From Kumtagia sp963820075 (GTDB taxonomy: Bacteria; Pseudomonadota; Alphaproteobacteria; Rhizobiales; Rhizobiaceae), in the NCBI GenBank assembly GCA_963820075.1, contig CAWFYS010000003.1, positions 1-64,000 on the forward strand: DNA of 64,000 nt, read 5' to 3'. Shown one piece after another: positions 38,702 to 51,080 of this stretch. The notes beneath the pieces were generated by a model. It saw only the letters and a list, made by a program, of their open reading frames with translations. It searched no databases and had not been told where the DNA came from. The translations under genes were made by a program, and so were the position numbers. Each line of letters begins with the position of its first letter. The stretch's first letter is position 1.

Positions 38702-39522
38702 TCAGGCGAGGCTGGTGACCGCCCTGGCGACCGGGATGCACAGCGGTCTGCCGCTTGCCGGGTCGCGGATGATCCGGCAGTCGACCCCGAAGACATCCAT
38801 GATGGCCTGGGTTGTCAGCACGGCCTCCGGTTGTCCACCGGATACGATCGTTCCAGCCTTCAGGAGTATTATCCTGTCCGCGTAGCGCGCGGCCTGGTTG
38901 AGGTCGTGGAGCACGGCCACGACCGTGGTCCCGCGCTTGCGGACCAGTTCAACGATCAGATCGAGGACCTCTATCTGGTGCGCCATATCCAGAAACGTGG
39001 TCGGTTCGTCCAGCAACAGGATTCGCGTCCTCTGGGCGAGCGTCATCGCGATCCAGGCGCGTTGCCGCTGGCCGCCCGAGAGGCTGTCCAGAGGGCGCGC
39101 TCCCAGCGACGTCATGCCGGTCAGCGACAGCGCTTCTTCGCATGCAGCTTCGTCTTCGTGTGACCAGCGGCCGAACAACGAGCGATGCGGATACCGGCCT
39201 TGCTCGACGAGCCCGCGCACAGTCAGGCCCTCCGGCGCCGTCGGGCCCTGCGAGAGCACGCCGATGTGTTTTGCCACTTCCTTCGCGGGCAGGCGGGTGA
39301 TCGATTTGCCGTCCAGCAGGACAGAATCCTTCCCGCGCCGGGAGCATGCCGGCAAGTGAACGCAGCAAGGTGGACTTGCCACTGCCGTTCGGACCAAGAA
39401 GCGCGGTGAAGGCATGGCTCGGAACAGCCGAGATCTATCCGGTCGATGATCCTGGACCGGCCGTATGCGACCGTGAGACCCGTCGCGCGAAGACCACCGC
39501 CGGCGTTGTCGTGCTCAGGCAT
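38702..39522 (-). CDS. Ferric-siderophore ABC importer ATPase (two insertions)
   Basis: This ~272-residue FecE/FhuC-type ATPase has Walker A within LLGPNGSGKSTLLRSLAG, the Q-loop region IGVLSQGPTAPEGLTV, the signature DSLSGGQRQRAWIAMTLA and Walker B ILLLDEPTTFLDMAHQ. The frame is broken at 39429 (CTC-G-GCT) and 39326 (GGA-T-TCT). With both removed the whole protein is continuous. Its ATG at 39522 overlaps the stop of the permease gene. It powers uptake through the two permeases with the binding protein encoded upstream. Confidence 0.92.
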
Positions 39523-40497
39523 TCCGCCGCTCCCACATCAGCCAGGCGAAGAACGGGGCGCCCAGCAGGGCGATCGTGAGACCGGCGGGAAGCTGCGCCG
39601 GCGCGATGACGACACGGCCGGCGAGGTCCGCGGCCATGACAAGCGCGCCGCCGATCAGGGCGGTGACGGGAACGAGCCGCCGGTGCATCGGCCCGACCAG
39701 CCTGCGCCCCAGATGTGGCGCGACCAGCCCGACAAAGCCGATCAGGCCAGCAGCCGCAACAGCCGCGCCCGACAGAATCGTGCAGAGCAGAACGAGCAAG
39801 CTTCGCGTCAGATTTACCCTTTGGCCCAGGCTTCGGGCCGTGCCGTCGCCGAGGCCGATCGCATCCAGATGATGGGCCCCCAGCCATGTCAGCGCGAGCG
39901 GCGCGGTCGTCCAGGCAAGCAGAGTCACTACCTTGGTCCAGTTGCTGTCGTAGACGCTGCCCGTCATCCAGATCATCGCGCGCTGCACGTCGCTTCACGT
40001 CGCCGAACGCCGACAGGAACGTCGTTGCGCCACCTGCCAGCGGAGCTCAGCCCGATGCCGATCAAAAGGATGCGTATCGACGACGTTCCGCCGCGCCAGG
40101 ACAGGGCAAAGATGGCGGCCGCCATCAGCGCGGCACCGGCAAAGCCGGCAAGCGGCAGAAGCGTTGCCGGAACACCGTCCAACCCAACCAGCACGATCAT
40201 GGTCGCCAGTGACGCGCCGCTGTTGATGCCGAGCAGCCCGGGATCGGCCAGCGGATTGCGCAACACCGCCTGGGAGATCGCGCCCGCCGCTCCAAGCGCC
40301 AGGCCAACCAGCAAGGCGACCAGGAGACGCGGCATGCGGACGGTCCAGATCACCAGTGACGCCTGGGGGGACGCATCGGCATCGCCGACAAGAACAAGCG
40401 TCAGATCGTTCCACCCAATGGCATAGTCGCCGAAGCTCAGTCCGACAAAGAGCATGGCCGCGATCACGAGAATGAGGGCGATGATCGCGCGCATCAT
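39515..40497 (-). CDS. Ferric-siderophore ABC importer permease 2, FecCD family (two insertions)
   Basis: This ~326-residue inner-membrane permease has ~9-10 helices. It includes RMPRLLVALLVGLALGAAGA near residue 60, NPLADPGLLGINSGASLATM (the conserved NPLA.P..LG.. loop) and LVAPHLGRRLVGPMHRRLVP in the coupling region (GLVAPHLGR). Insertions at 40038 (GCT-G-GCA) and 39992 (AAG-C-GAC) break the frame. The ATG at 40497 overlaps the stop of permease 1 (ATGATG). It should form a heterodimer with permease 1. Confidence 0.92.
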
Positions 40498-41541
40498 GAT
40501 GATGTCGCCCCGACGCGGCCGCGCGCGAGATAGATGAAGAACGGTGCGCCGATCATCGCCATGGTGATGCCGACCGGCAGATCCTGCTCGGGCATTGCGA
40601 AGCGCGCCACAGCGTCGGCGGTGACCGTCAGGAGCGCCCCGCCGAGCGCGCTGAACGGGATTATCCAGCGGTAGTCCGCTCCTACGATCAGCCGGGCGAT
40701 ATGCGGCACGATCAGTCCGACAAAGCCGACCGGCCCGGCAAGCGCCACCGCACCGCCGGCGAGCAGCACCACAATCAGCGCACTGAGCCCACGCCACAGC
40801 GCCTGGTCCTGCCCCAGGGACCGCGCCACATGCGATTCCCACACTCAGCGTCGTCATCTGGCGGCTGAACAGGATGGCGGCCGCAAGGCCGACAATCAGG
40901 TAGGGCGCGACAGCCGCGGATGTCGACAGCGGACGGCCGGAAAGGGAGCCGGCCGACCAGAGGCGCACCTGGTCGAGCGTGCTCTGGTCGAAGATCAGTA
41001 CGGCCGTGGTCAGCGCGGTTATGAACGAAGTGAGGATCGCGCCCGCGAGCGCCAGCTTCAGCGGCGTCGGCCCGGCGCGGCCGAAAGAGCCGACCGCGTG
41101 AACGATGACGGCGGCCAGCGCCGCCCCGCCGAAAGCGTACCAGATCAGAACCCCCGTCGCTTCAACGCCCAGGAAGGCGATGCCCAGAACGACCGAAAAG
41201 GCGGCGCCGGCGTTGATGCCGAGCAGATCCGGGGATGCAAGCGGATTATTGGTGATCGCCTGCATGATGGCGCCGGCGCTGGCCAGCCCGGCGCCAGCCA
41301 GCAATCCCGCAATCACACGCGGCAATCTGATGGTCAGTACGACGACATGTTGCCGCGATCCGTCGAAGGCAAAGACCGCATTAACTACGTCCATGACGGG
41401 CATGGAAACGGTACCGACAGTCGCCGCCCAGATCGACACAATCACGACAAGCGCCCCGGTGGAGGCTAGTATGGGCGCTTGCAAACCGATGGATCGCCGG
41501 GGGCGACCCGGCAGCGCGCCGGCATCATGACGGTCGTTCAC
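40494..41541 (-). CDS. Ferric-siderophore ABC importer permease 1, FecCD family (one insertion)
   Basis: The ~348-residue permease carries RLPRVIAGLLAGAGLASAGA, NPLASPDLLGINAGAAFSVV, SAGSLSGRPLSTSA and, after the break, FVGLIVPHIARLIVGADYRW in the coupling region. The frame shifts at 40830 (GCA-T-GTG). The GTG start at 41541 overlaps the TGA of the binding-protein gene, so translation is coupled. Multiple hydrophobic segments fit ~10 membrane helices. Confidence 0.92.
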
Positions 41542-42458
41542 GGCGCGGCGACGACATAGCGTTCCACATCGTCGAGGATGCGGTTGGCCGAACCCAATCC
41601 GCCGAAGCCCATCCAGCTTGCGACATCCACCTTGTGCGCCCTTCCCGCCTTCACCGCCGGGATCATCCGCCACAGCGGGTTGGCGAGCGTGGAAGCCTCC
41701 AGCGTGCTCCGCGCCTCGTCGTCGTAAGGATTGCCGACAATGTAGAGCAGGACGTCGCCGTCGAGTTCCGCGAGACCTTCCCAGTCGGGGCGCTTGAAAA
41801 TTGTCTGGTCGTCTACCGTCTCGTAGGCCGGCCGCTCGACACCGGCGTCACGCATCACCGCGAAGGGTGCGTATGACGCAGGGCCGTCGACATAGACCTG
41901 GAAGCCGAACGGCGTGATGCGCAAGACGGAAACCTTGACATCGGGCATTCTGGCCTTGATATCGGCGGCCCGCTTTTCATACGCCTTGAACGCTTCGTCG
42001 GCCGTGCCGCCGGTGCCGGTCGCGGCGGCTATCGCAGCAAAGAACGCCTTCCAGTCCTGCGCTTTCACAAGCACGGTCGGGGCAAGCCGCGTGGCGAGAT
42101 CGTAGGCCTGCGCGTGCATCGCCGCATCGCCCAGTATCAGGTCCGGCCCCAGCGCGATGATGCGCTCTATGCTGGGTTCGTTCGCGCTGCCGATGTCGGT
42201 AACGCCCGCCTTCTCGGCCATGGCGAGCAATGTCGGGTCCTTCACACCGAACAATGGCGCACCCACCACCGGGAGGCCGAGCTCCAGCGCCATCGTAAGA
42301 TTGAACGTCGCGTCCAGCGTTACGATGCGTTTGGGCTCGTTTGGAACGCAAAGTGGCGCGTGCAGAACGGTGTCGATGTCTATCATGCGGCCTTCGCACG
42401 CGACTGCGGCGCCAGACGCCAAACTCAGCCCGAACACAACCATTGCAAGCAGACGCAC
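41538..42458 (-). CDS. Periplasmic ferric-siderophore binding protein
   Basis: This 306-residue class III binding protein has a signal peptide (residues 1-20, ending SGAAVACEG). The first lobe contains PKRIVTLDATFNLTMALELG near 43 and IGSANEPSIERIIALGPDLI near 93, the typical BtuF/FecB pattern. The second lobe has WEGLAELDGDVLLYIVG. The frame is intact. A TGA-N9-TCA motif lies 22 bases before the start. It delivers the ferric chelate from the periplasm to the two permeases. Confidence 0.9.
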   Translation of the reverse strand: MRLLAMVVFGLSLASGAAVACEGRMIDIDTVLHAPLCVPNEPKRIVTLDATFNLTMALELGLPVVGAPLFGVKDPTLLAMAEKAGVTDIGSANEPSIERIIALGPDLILGDAAMHAQAYDLATRLAPTVLVKAQDWKAFFAAIAAATGTGGTADEAFKAYEKRAADIKARMPDVKVSVLRITPFGFQVYVDGPASYAPFAVMRDAGVERPAYETVDDQTIFKRPDWEGLAELDGDVLLYIVGNPYDDEARSTLEASTLANPLWRMIPAVKAGRAHKVDVASWMGFGGLGSANRILDDVERYVVAAP

Positions 42459-42479
42459 GACGCCCTCGCTTCTAAAACA

Positions 42480-42494
42480 TGAACTATATAATCA
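42480..42494 (-). promoter_or_regulatory. RirA/IRO-box-like motif upstream of the siderophore ABC operon
   Basis: TGAACTATATAATCA is a TGA-N9-TCA motif in an AT-rich promoter 22 bases before the binding-protein start and just downstream of the reductase stop. The position fits repression of the binding protein-permease-ATPase operon by RirA under iron sufficiency. Confidence 0.62.
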
Positions 42495-42501
42495 TATTTT
42501 G

Positions 42502-43441
42502 TTAGACGGGCGCGCTCGAATTTGCAACGCCCGTGTCCGCGTCCGGGGCGGCAAGTCCCAATCGTTGACGCAATTTGCGCTCTATGTTGATAACGCGCTG
42601 TTCAGCATTCTGCAGCACGCAGGATGAGCACAGGTGCCCGCCTTCCACAGTGTAGAAACGGCAGCAGCCACCGCGCGCCCGATAGGTTCTCGACAGGAGG
42701 ACCCGCTCGGGATGCTTGTCATCCCTGATGTCGATGTCGAAATAGTGCATCTGCCGGTTGCTGAGCGGCGACCCTTCCTGCTTCAGCACCGCAAGAGCCG
42801 CGGCCTTGGCGCTATCCGGGCGCCCATAGCGCTCTCCCGCATCGAGGAAGCGCTGCGAGAGCAAGTCGCCCACAAGGCGCCAAAGGGCACTTCGCGACAA
42901 GCCTGACTTTTCATGCAGCGACGCGACAAGCGGCTCGAAATGCGCTTCGACTTGCCGGCGCAGCCGCTCGCACAAAGTGGCTCTATCAACAATTTCCCGC
43001 ACGTCCGTGTGGCCTGCAAATGCCTGGCTGTCGGCTGACACCGTGACATTCACAAAGCGCACGCGCGGCAGCCGCTCCTGCACGATCCGGCCATTATGCT
43101 GCATGGGGCGCGTGTCGAAACGCAGCGCATAGTTGTGTGGGGAAAGATCGGGAACCAGTCCGAAGCCGACGAAAGGTGCGGCGGCGGAAATCGCGAACAT
43201 ATGGCTGTATTCACCGATCGCGTAGGCCGCCTGGCCCTTCCGATCAAGGTCGGGCGTGAAGCTTTTTTGATAGGCGAGGAGATCGTCGACCGCGGCTGAG
43301 TCGGCAAACGAGATCCGCCGCCGTGGACCACCCCGTCCCGATCGGGCCGGTATCCACAAGCGGCTGAGGCCAGAACCTCGCCTGCGAAGCCAGCGCCAAC
43401 CGCAGTGGCGCGGCATGTCGAGCCGCGTCTTCCTTTATCAC
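42502..43441 (-). CDS. FhuF-type siderophore-iron reductase (one insertion)
   Basis: The ~312-residue cytosolic protein has the C-terminal [2Fe-2S] motif of FhuF: CCRFYTVEGGHLCSSCVL (C-C-x10-C-x2-C) near residue 265-282. The N-terminal half (AIGEYSHMFAISAAAPFVGF) and the segment LHEKSGLSRSALWRLVGDLL fit ferric-siderophore reductases. The frame breaks at 43309 (CTC-G-TTT). The GTG at 43441 is the most upstream start; an earlier ATG is followed by a stop. It would release iron from the imported chelate by reduction to ferrous iron. Confidence 0.85.
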
Positions 43442-43749
43442 TGGGCCATGTCTTTCAATTCAGATGATTGTTTCTGTCCAGGGCCCAATCCACGCCTGCG
43501 CGATGCACGAAACGCCGTATCTGTTTATGCGCGGACACCACGGCTTTAGAAATGCTTCTGGCGCAAACCCGCGACGGAGGAGTCTCGCCCGCAGCCGAGG
43601 TCGCCGCGCACTAATAGCTGACAAACCCAATCATCTTAAATACTGAAAGTCAGCAGGCCGCAAGAGGACAATGGCGGCATCTTGCGCGCGATTCTCGTCC
43701 ATACGAAACCGACATGGCGAAAAGCGCAGGGACGACACCGGCGCCTTTG
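43442..43749. other. Intergenic region between metH and the FhuF gene
   Basis: About 300 bases with no gene. It carries a TGA-N9-TCA motif described separately and a near-match (TGATTGTTTCTGTCC) close to the FhuF start. There is no obvious terminator after metH. Confidence 0.45.
43619..43633 (-). promoter_or_regulatory. RirA/IRO-box-like motif upstream of the FhuF gene
   Basis: TGACAAACCCAATCA is a third TGA-N9-TCA motif, about 178 bases before the reductase start. It is farther from the gene than the other two, so it is weaker evidence for direct control. Confidence 0.4.
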
Positions 43750-47561
<3,812 letters not shown>

Positions 47562-47595
47562 TGATCGTCCTCAGGCAAACGCCCACGAACAAATC

Positions 47596-47615
47596 ACATA
47601 AGGACATCTTTATGT
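47596..47615 (-). promoter_or_regulatory. Palindromic operator upstream of metH, SahR/SamR-like
   Basis: ACATAAGGACATCTTTATGT is a 20-bp inverted repeat with 8 of 10 matching positions per half, centred ~44 bases before the metH start. From memory, ArsR-family SahR/SamR regulators of the methionine cycle in proteobacteria bind AT-rich ATAAAGATATCTTTAT-type palindromes in front of metH, metE and ahcY. The regulator is not encoded in the window. Confidence 0.55.
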
Positions 47616-47742
47616 CAATATGCGATCGGTCTGCCGCCTTCCAAAGGACGATTCCGACCGGGAATGGGATCAAGAGCGCGATGCGTCGCTAAGCAGACTT
47701 GCGTGGCTTCGCCCCACAGTACACGACAGCAGCCTGATTTTG

Positions 47743-47786
47743 CCCCTCATCCGGCGTGGCCGAGCGCAGCAAGGCCGGATGAGGGG
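47743..47786. terminator. Long GC-rich hairpin between formamidase and metH genes
   Basis: CCCCTCATCCGGC and GCCGGATGAGGGG form a 13-bp perfect stem with a ~18-base loop. No T-run follows on either strand, so it may be an interspersed palindrome acting as an mRNA-stabilising or Rho-related element and not an intrinsic terminator. Immediately after, at ~47833-47862, an 11-base unit ATTCACCCTC is tandemly repeated about three times. Confidence 0.55.
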
Positions 47787-47876
47787 TGCACCGGGCGAGG
47801 CGCAACGTTCCAGGGCGAAGCGCCGCCGTTCCACACCCTCATTCACCCTCATTCACCCTCATCCGACGTCACGCTT

Positions 47877-47941
47877 CGCCTCTTGTTTTGTCGCAGGTTT
47901 CTGTCGGAAAACCGTGACACACTTTTCCGGAACCTGCTTTA
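47877..47941 (-). repeat. Interspersed element, copy 1 (related to 50823-50933)
   Basis: On the minus strand this reads CTAAAGCAGGTTCCGGAAAA, then GTG...CACGGTTTTCCGACA and ACCTGCGACAAAACAAGAGG. It overlaps the stop codon of the formamidase gene. The same sequence interrupts the kynA remnant at 50823. A second module, GGGCGAAGCCACGCAAGTCT, lies separately near 47685-47712 here but is joined to the first in copy 2. Confidence 0.75.
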
Positions 47942-48769
47942 GCCGTCGATCAAAGCCCGGGTGAGCGGATGATGCGGATCGGCGAGGCCGTCGATGACGT
48001 TGAAATGATGGCGGTCGGGCTCGACCACGGCATCGGTGATCGCCCCGAGCCCGGTCCAGATGTTGGCCAGCAGCGCATTTTGACGGAGGAACTCGGCGCG
48101 CTCGCCACCGCCGACCCAACAGGTGATGCGCGCATTGGCGATGGGGCGCAGCAGGGCCGGGCTCTCGGCAAGCGCCTCCGCCTCGTCGATCGCCAGCGTG
48201 CGGTTCATCTCCGTCAGCATGAGGGGCCGCAGATCGTGCAGGCCGGAGATGGACACCACATGACGCAGCCGGGCGCGCACGCCGGGCGCGAGCGGTGTCG
48301 GTTCGCAGATCATCCGGCTTGCCAGATGGCCCCCGGCGGAGTGGCCGCCGAGCGTCACGGGTCCGTCGACCATCTCCGCCGCCTTGCCGATCGCGGCGGC
48401 GACCTCCCTGACGATTGCCGCGATACGCACGCCCGGGCAAAGCGTGTAGGAGGGCATGGCAACGGCATAGCCGCTCTGCACCGCGCCGGCGGCAAGATGC
48501 GACCAATAGCTCTTGTCGAGCGCCTTCCAGAATCCGCCATGGACAAACACGACCAGCCCCTTCGGCGTCCCTTCGGGGAGGAAAAGGTCGAGAACGTTAC
48601 GCGGCTTGTCGCCATAGGCGATGTCCAGCCGTGCCCGGCCGGCCGACTGAAGCGTGTCGCGAAACGCTTTCGCCGGCTCCACCCATGCCGCCGGCCAGCG
48701 GTCGCCGCCGGCGATGTTGGCGCCATTGGCATAGGCGTTGTCCCAATCGGTGTTGTGAAATCCGAGCAA
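47939..48769 (-). CDS. Alpha/beta hydrolase, probable kynurenine formamidase
   Basis: This ~276-residue hydrolase has the HGGxW oxyanion motif in VVFVHGGFWKALDKSYW near residue 75 and the nucleophile motif LGGHSAGGHLASRM near 140. A C-terminal histidine lies in DRHHFNVIDGLADPHHPL. HGGFW plus GHSAGG is the pattern of AFMID-type arylformamidases, which hydrolyse N-formylkynurenine to kynurenine. The TTG at 48769 follows GGAGGGAAGCCC at good spacing; a longer TTG start at 48880 lacks a ribosome site. It is divergent from the anthranilate-CoA ligase and near kynureninase, which supports the assignment. Confidence 0.75.
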   Translation of the reverse strand: MLGFHNTDWDNAYANGANIAGGDRWPAAWVEPAKAFRDTLQSAGRARLDIAYGDKPRNVLDLFLPEGTPKGLVVFVHGGFWKALDKSYWSHLAAGAVQSGYAVAMPSYTLCPGVRIAAIVREVAAAIGKAAEMVDGPVTLGGHSAGGHLASRMICEPTPLAPGVRARLRHVVSISGLHDLRPLMLTEMNRTLAIDEAEALAESPALLRPIANARITCWVGGGERAEFLRQNALLANIWTGLGAITDAVVEPDRHHFNVIDGLADPHHPLTRALIDG

Positions 48770-49109
48770 GGGCTTCCCTCCGGCGGCTTGTTGGCGGACC
48801 TTTGCAGCAATGGCCCGCGCCCGCGCCTCCGTCAATATTAACGGAGATAAAAACTTTAGGCTTGAAATAATTTTCGACAAGTGTGATGCTGCATGCCGTC
48901 AGTCGACATGGGAGGTTTGGCGACAATGGGAGGTTTGGCTGTGCCGCCTGAAATCGCGCCGGGTTCCGTTTCGGCAGGCGCGCGTTTGAGGGTGCCCGCC
49001 AATCGCGGCCGCCGGTTGAGCCGCGCCGCGGCTAGCCATAGACAAAACGCAAGACGACCGGGTCCGGCATCGTCATGCCGCGGTCCAGAAGAAACCGGGG
49101 AACCGCAGA
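48770..49109. promoter_or_regulatory. Divergent promoter region, formamidase and CoA-ligase genes
   Basis: This region between divergent catabolic genes should hold both promoters. It contains the direct repeat GGGAGGTTTGGC (near 48910 and 48930), each copy preceded by ACAT or ACAAT, and an AT-rich stretch around 48855-48885. No regulator gene is adjacent and no known operator was identified. Confidence 0.4.
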
Positions 49110-50735
49110 ATGCTTGGGCCGTCCGCGCATGTCGACACATTCACGCGCGACAATCTTCCACCGAGGGAGCAGTGGCCGGATTTTCTGCTCGACGGCTTCG
49201 ACTATCCCGAATACCTCAACGCCGCGGTCGAACTGACGGATCGGCAGGTCGAAAATGGCTTTGGCGACCGCACCGCGCTGATCGGGAGCGGCCGCATCCG
49301 CACCTACAGGGAACTTTCCGCGTGGACGAACCGGCTGGCGAACGCGCTGGTCGAGAACTACGGCGTGAAACCGGGAAACCGGGTCGTGATCCGCTCCCCC
49401 AACAACCCGGCAATGGTCGCCTGCTGGCTTGCGGCCACCAAGGCCGGTGCGGTCGTGGTCAACACCATGCCGATGCTGCGCGCCGGTGAAATCGCCAAGA
49501 TTGTCGACAAGTCGGAGGCCGCGCTGGCGCTGTGCGACACCCGCCTGATGGACGACATGATCGCCTGCGCCAAGGACAGCCGCTTCCTGAAGCAGGTCGT
49601 CGGCTTCGACGGCACCGCCAGCCACGACGCCGAGCTCGATCGCGCCGCGCTCTCCCAGCCGGCGACCTTCGATGCGGTGCGCACCGGCCGCGACGATGTC
49701 GCCCTGCTCGGCTTCACCTCCGGCACGACCGGCGTGCCGAAAGCGACAATGCATTTTCACCGCGATCTGCTGATCATAGCCGACGGCTATGCAAGAGAAG
49801 TCCTGCAGGTGACGCCCGATGACGTTTTCGTCGGCTCGCCGCCGCTCGCCTTCACCTTCGGCCTCGGCGGGCTGGCGATCTTCCCGCTGCGCTTCGGCGC
49901 CACCGCGACGCTGCTGGAGCAGGCGACGCCGCCCAACATGATCGACATCATCCAGACCTACAAGGCGACCGTCTCCTTCACCGCGCCCACCGCCTACCGG
50001 GCGATGATGAGGGCCATGGACGACGGCGCCGATCTTTCCTCGCTGCGGGTGGCGGTTTCGGCCGGCGAGACCTTGCCCGGACCGGTCTTCGAGGAATGGA
50101 CCGCAAAGACCGGCAAGCCGATCCTCGATGGTATCGGCGCAACCGAAATGCTGCATATCTTCATCTCGAACCGCTTCCGCGACCGGAAGGCCGCCTCCAC
50201 CGGCAAACCCGTCCGCGGCTACGAGGCCCGCATCGTCGATCCCGACATGCGGGAGGTGCCGCGTGGCACGGTCGGCCGCCTGGCTGTCCGGGGGCCGACC
50301 GGCTGCCGCTACATGTCGGACAGCCGGCAGACCGAATATGTCCGTGACGGATGGAACCTCACGGGCGACGCCTTCACGCAGGACGAGGACGGCTTCTTCC
50401 ACTTCGCCGCGCGCATGGACGACATGATCATGAGCGCCGGCTACAACATTGCCGGACCCGAGGTCGAGGCCGCCCTCCTGGCTCACGAGGACGTCGCCGA
50501 ATGCGCAGTGATCGGCGTGCCGGACGTCGAACGCGGCATGATCGTGGAGGCTCATGTCGTGCTGGTGCCGGGCGTGGCCGCCGATGCCGCAACGGTCAAG
50601 CGCCTGCAGGATCATGTCAAGGCGACCATCGCGCCCTACAAATATCCGCGCTCGGTGAAGTTCACCGACGGTCTGCCCAAGACACAGACCGGCAAGGTTC
50701 AACGCTTTCAGCTGCGCGCCGGGACGACGAAATGA
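49110..50735 (+). CDS. 2-aminobenzoate (anthranilate)-CoA ligase
   Basis: This 541-residue acyl-adenylate enzyme has the P-loop-like ATP motif LLGFTSGTTGVPKATMHFH near residue 195, AFTFGLGGLAIFPLRFGATA near 252, GIGATEMLHIFISNRF near 345, and FHFAARMDDMIMSAGYNIAG near 430 (motif A8 with the hinge). The catalytic lysine lies in LPKTQTGKVQRFQLR. GATEMLHIFISN is characteristic of benzoate- and 2-aminobenzoate-CoA ligases. With kynureninase and formamidase around it, anthranilate is the likely substrate, giving anthraniloyl-CoA. Its stop overlaps the ATG of the kynA remnant (ATGA), implying an original operon. Confidence 0.85.
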   Translation: MLGPSAHVDTFTRDNLPPREQWPDFLLDGFDYPEYLNAAVELTDRQVENGFGDRTALIGSGRIRTYRELSAWTNRLANALVENYGVKPGNRVVIRSPNNPAMVACWLAATKAGAVVVNTMPMLRAGEIAKIVDKSEAALALCDTRLMDDMIACAKDSRFLKQVVGFDGTASHDAELDRAALSQPATFDAVRTGRDDVALLGFTSGTTGVPKATMHFHRDLLIIADGYAREVLQVTPDDVFVGSPPLAFTFGLGGLAIFPLRFGATATLLEQATPPNMIDIIQTYKATVSFTAPTAYRAMMRAMDDGADLSSLRVAVSAGETLPGPVFEEWTAKTGKPILDGIGATEMLHIFISNRFRDRKAASTGKPVRGYEARIVDPDMREVPRGTVGRLAVRGPTGCRYMSDSRQTEYVRDGWNLTGDAFTQDEDGFFHFAARMDDMIMSAGYNIAGPEVEAALLAHEDVAECAVIGVPDVERGMIVEAHVVLVPGVAADAATVKRLQDHVKATIAPYKYPRSVKFTDGLPKTQTGKVQRFQLRAGTTK

Positions 50736-51047
50736 TCCATCACCACGATCCGTCCGCCGCGGGCACCCAAATGTCGTTCAAGGGCCGCATGTCCTACGGC
50801 GACTATCTCCATCTGGAGGAGACGCTAAAGCAGGTTTCGGAAAAGTGTTCCACGGTTTTCCGACAAAAACCTGCACCAAAACAAGAGGCTAAGCAGGCCA
50901 AGCGTGGGCGAAGCCACGCAAGTCTGCTTTGCCGCGCAGGAGCCCCTCTCGACGCCCCACGACGAGACGCTGTTCATCCTTCACCTGAAAAAAATGCTGG
51001 CGGTTGAACTGTTTGCGGAACTCTGGAAGCTGCGCACCCGGCTCTAA
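50732..51047 (+). pseudogene. kynA: Tryptophan 2,3-dioxygenase remnant with internal deletion and repeat insertion
   Basis: The first ~30 residues, SFKGRMSYGDYLHLEETL, match the start of bacterial KynA (tryptophan 2,3-dioxygenase). An ~110-base interspersed repeat (50823-50933) then breaks the frame. After it, AQEPLSTPHDETLFIL is the next KynA segment, and this joins directly to LKKMLAVELFAELWKLRTRL and a TAA, the C-terminus of KynA. About 230 residues with the haem-binding and catalytic histidines are missing. The gene is therefore dead, although its start is still coupled to the upstream ligase. Confidence 0.82.
50823..50933 (+). repeat. Interspersed element, copy 2, inserted in kynA
   Basis: It starts GCTAAAGCAGGTTTCGGAAA, continues with ACGGTTTTCCGAC and ACCTGCACCAAAACAAGAGG, then the second module GGGCGAAGCCACGCAAGTCT. 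The first module matches the minus strand of 47877-47941, the second matches 47685-47712. It lies inside the kynA remnant, between codons for EETL and AQEP, so it inserted or was captured there. GGTTTTCCG and CGGAAAAG can pair, giving a hairpin. Confidence 0.75.
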
Positions 51048-51080
51048 TGTCGAATCAACAGACACTATGGGAGAACGAAC

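Noticed and set aside
39446..40426. 326-codon plus-strand frame
   Set aside because: It overlaps the siderophore permease and ATPase genes in antisense and has low-complexity charged sequence with no domain.
47743..47786. Classical Rho-independent terminator
   Set aside because: The stem is strong, but no T-tract follows on either strand, so intrinsic termination is not supported by sequence alone.
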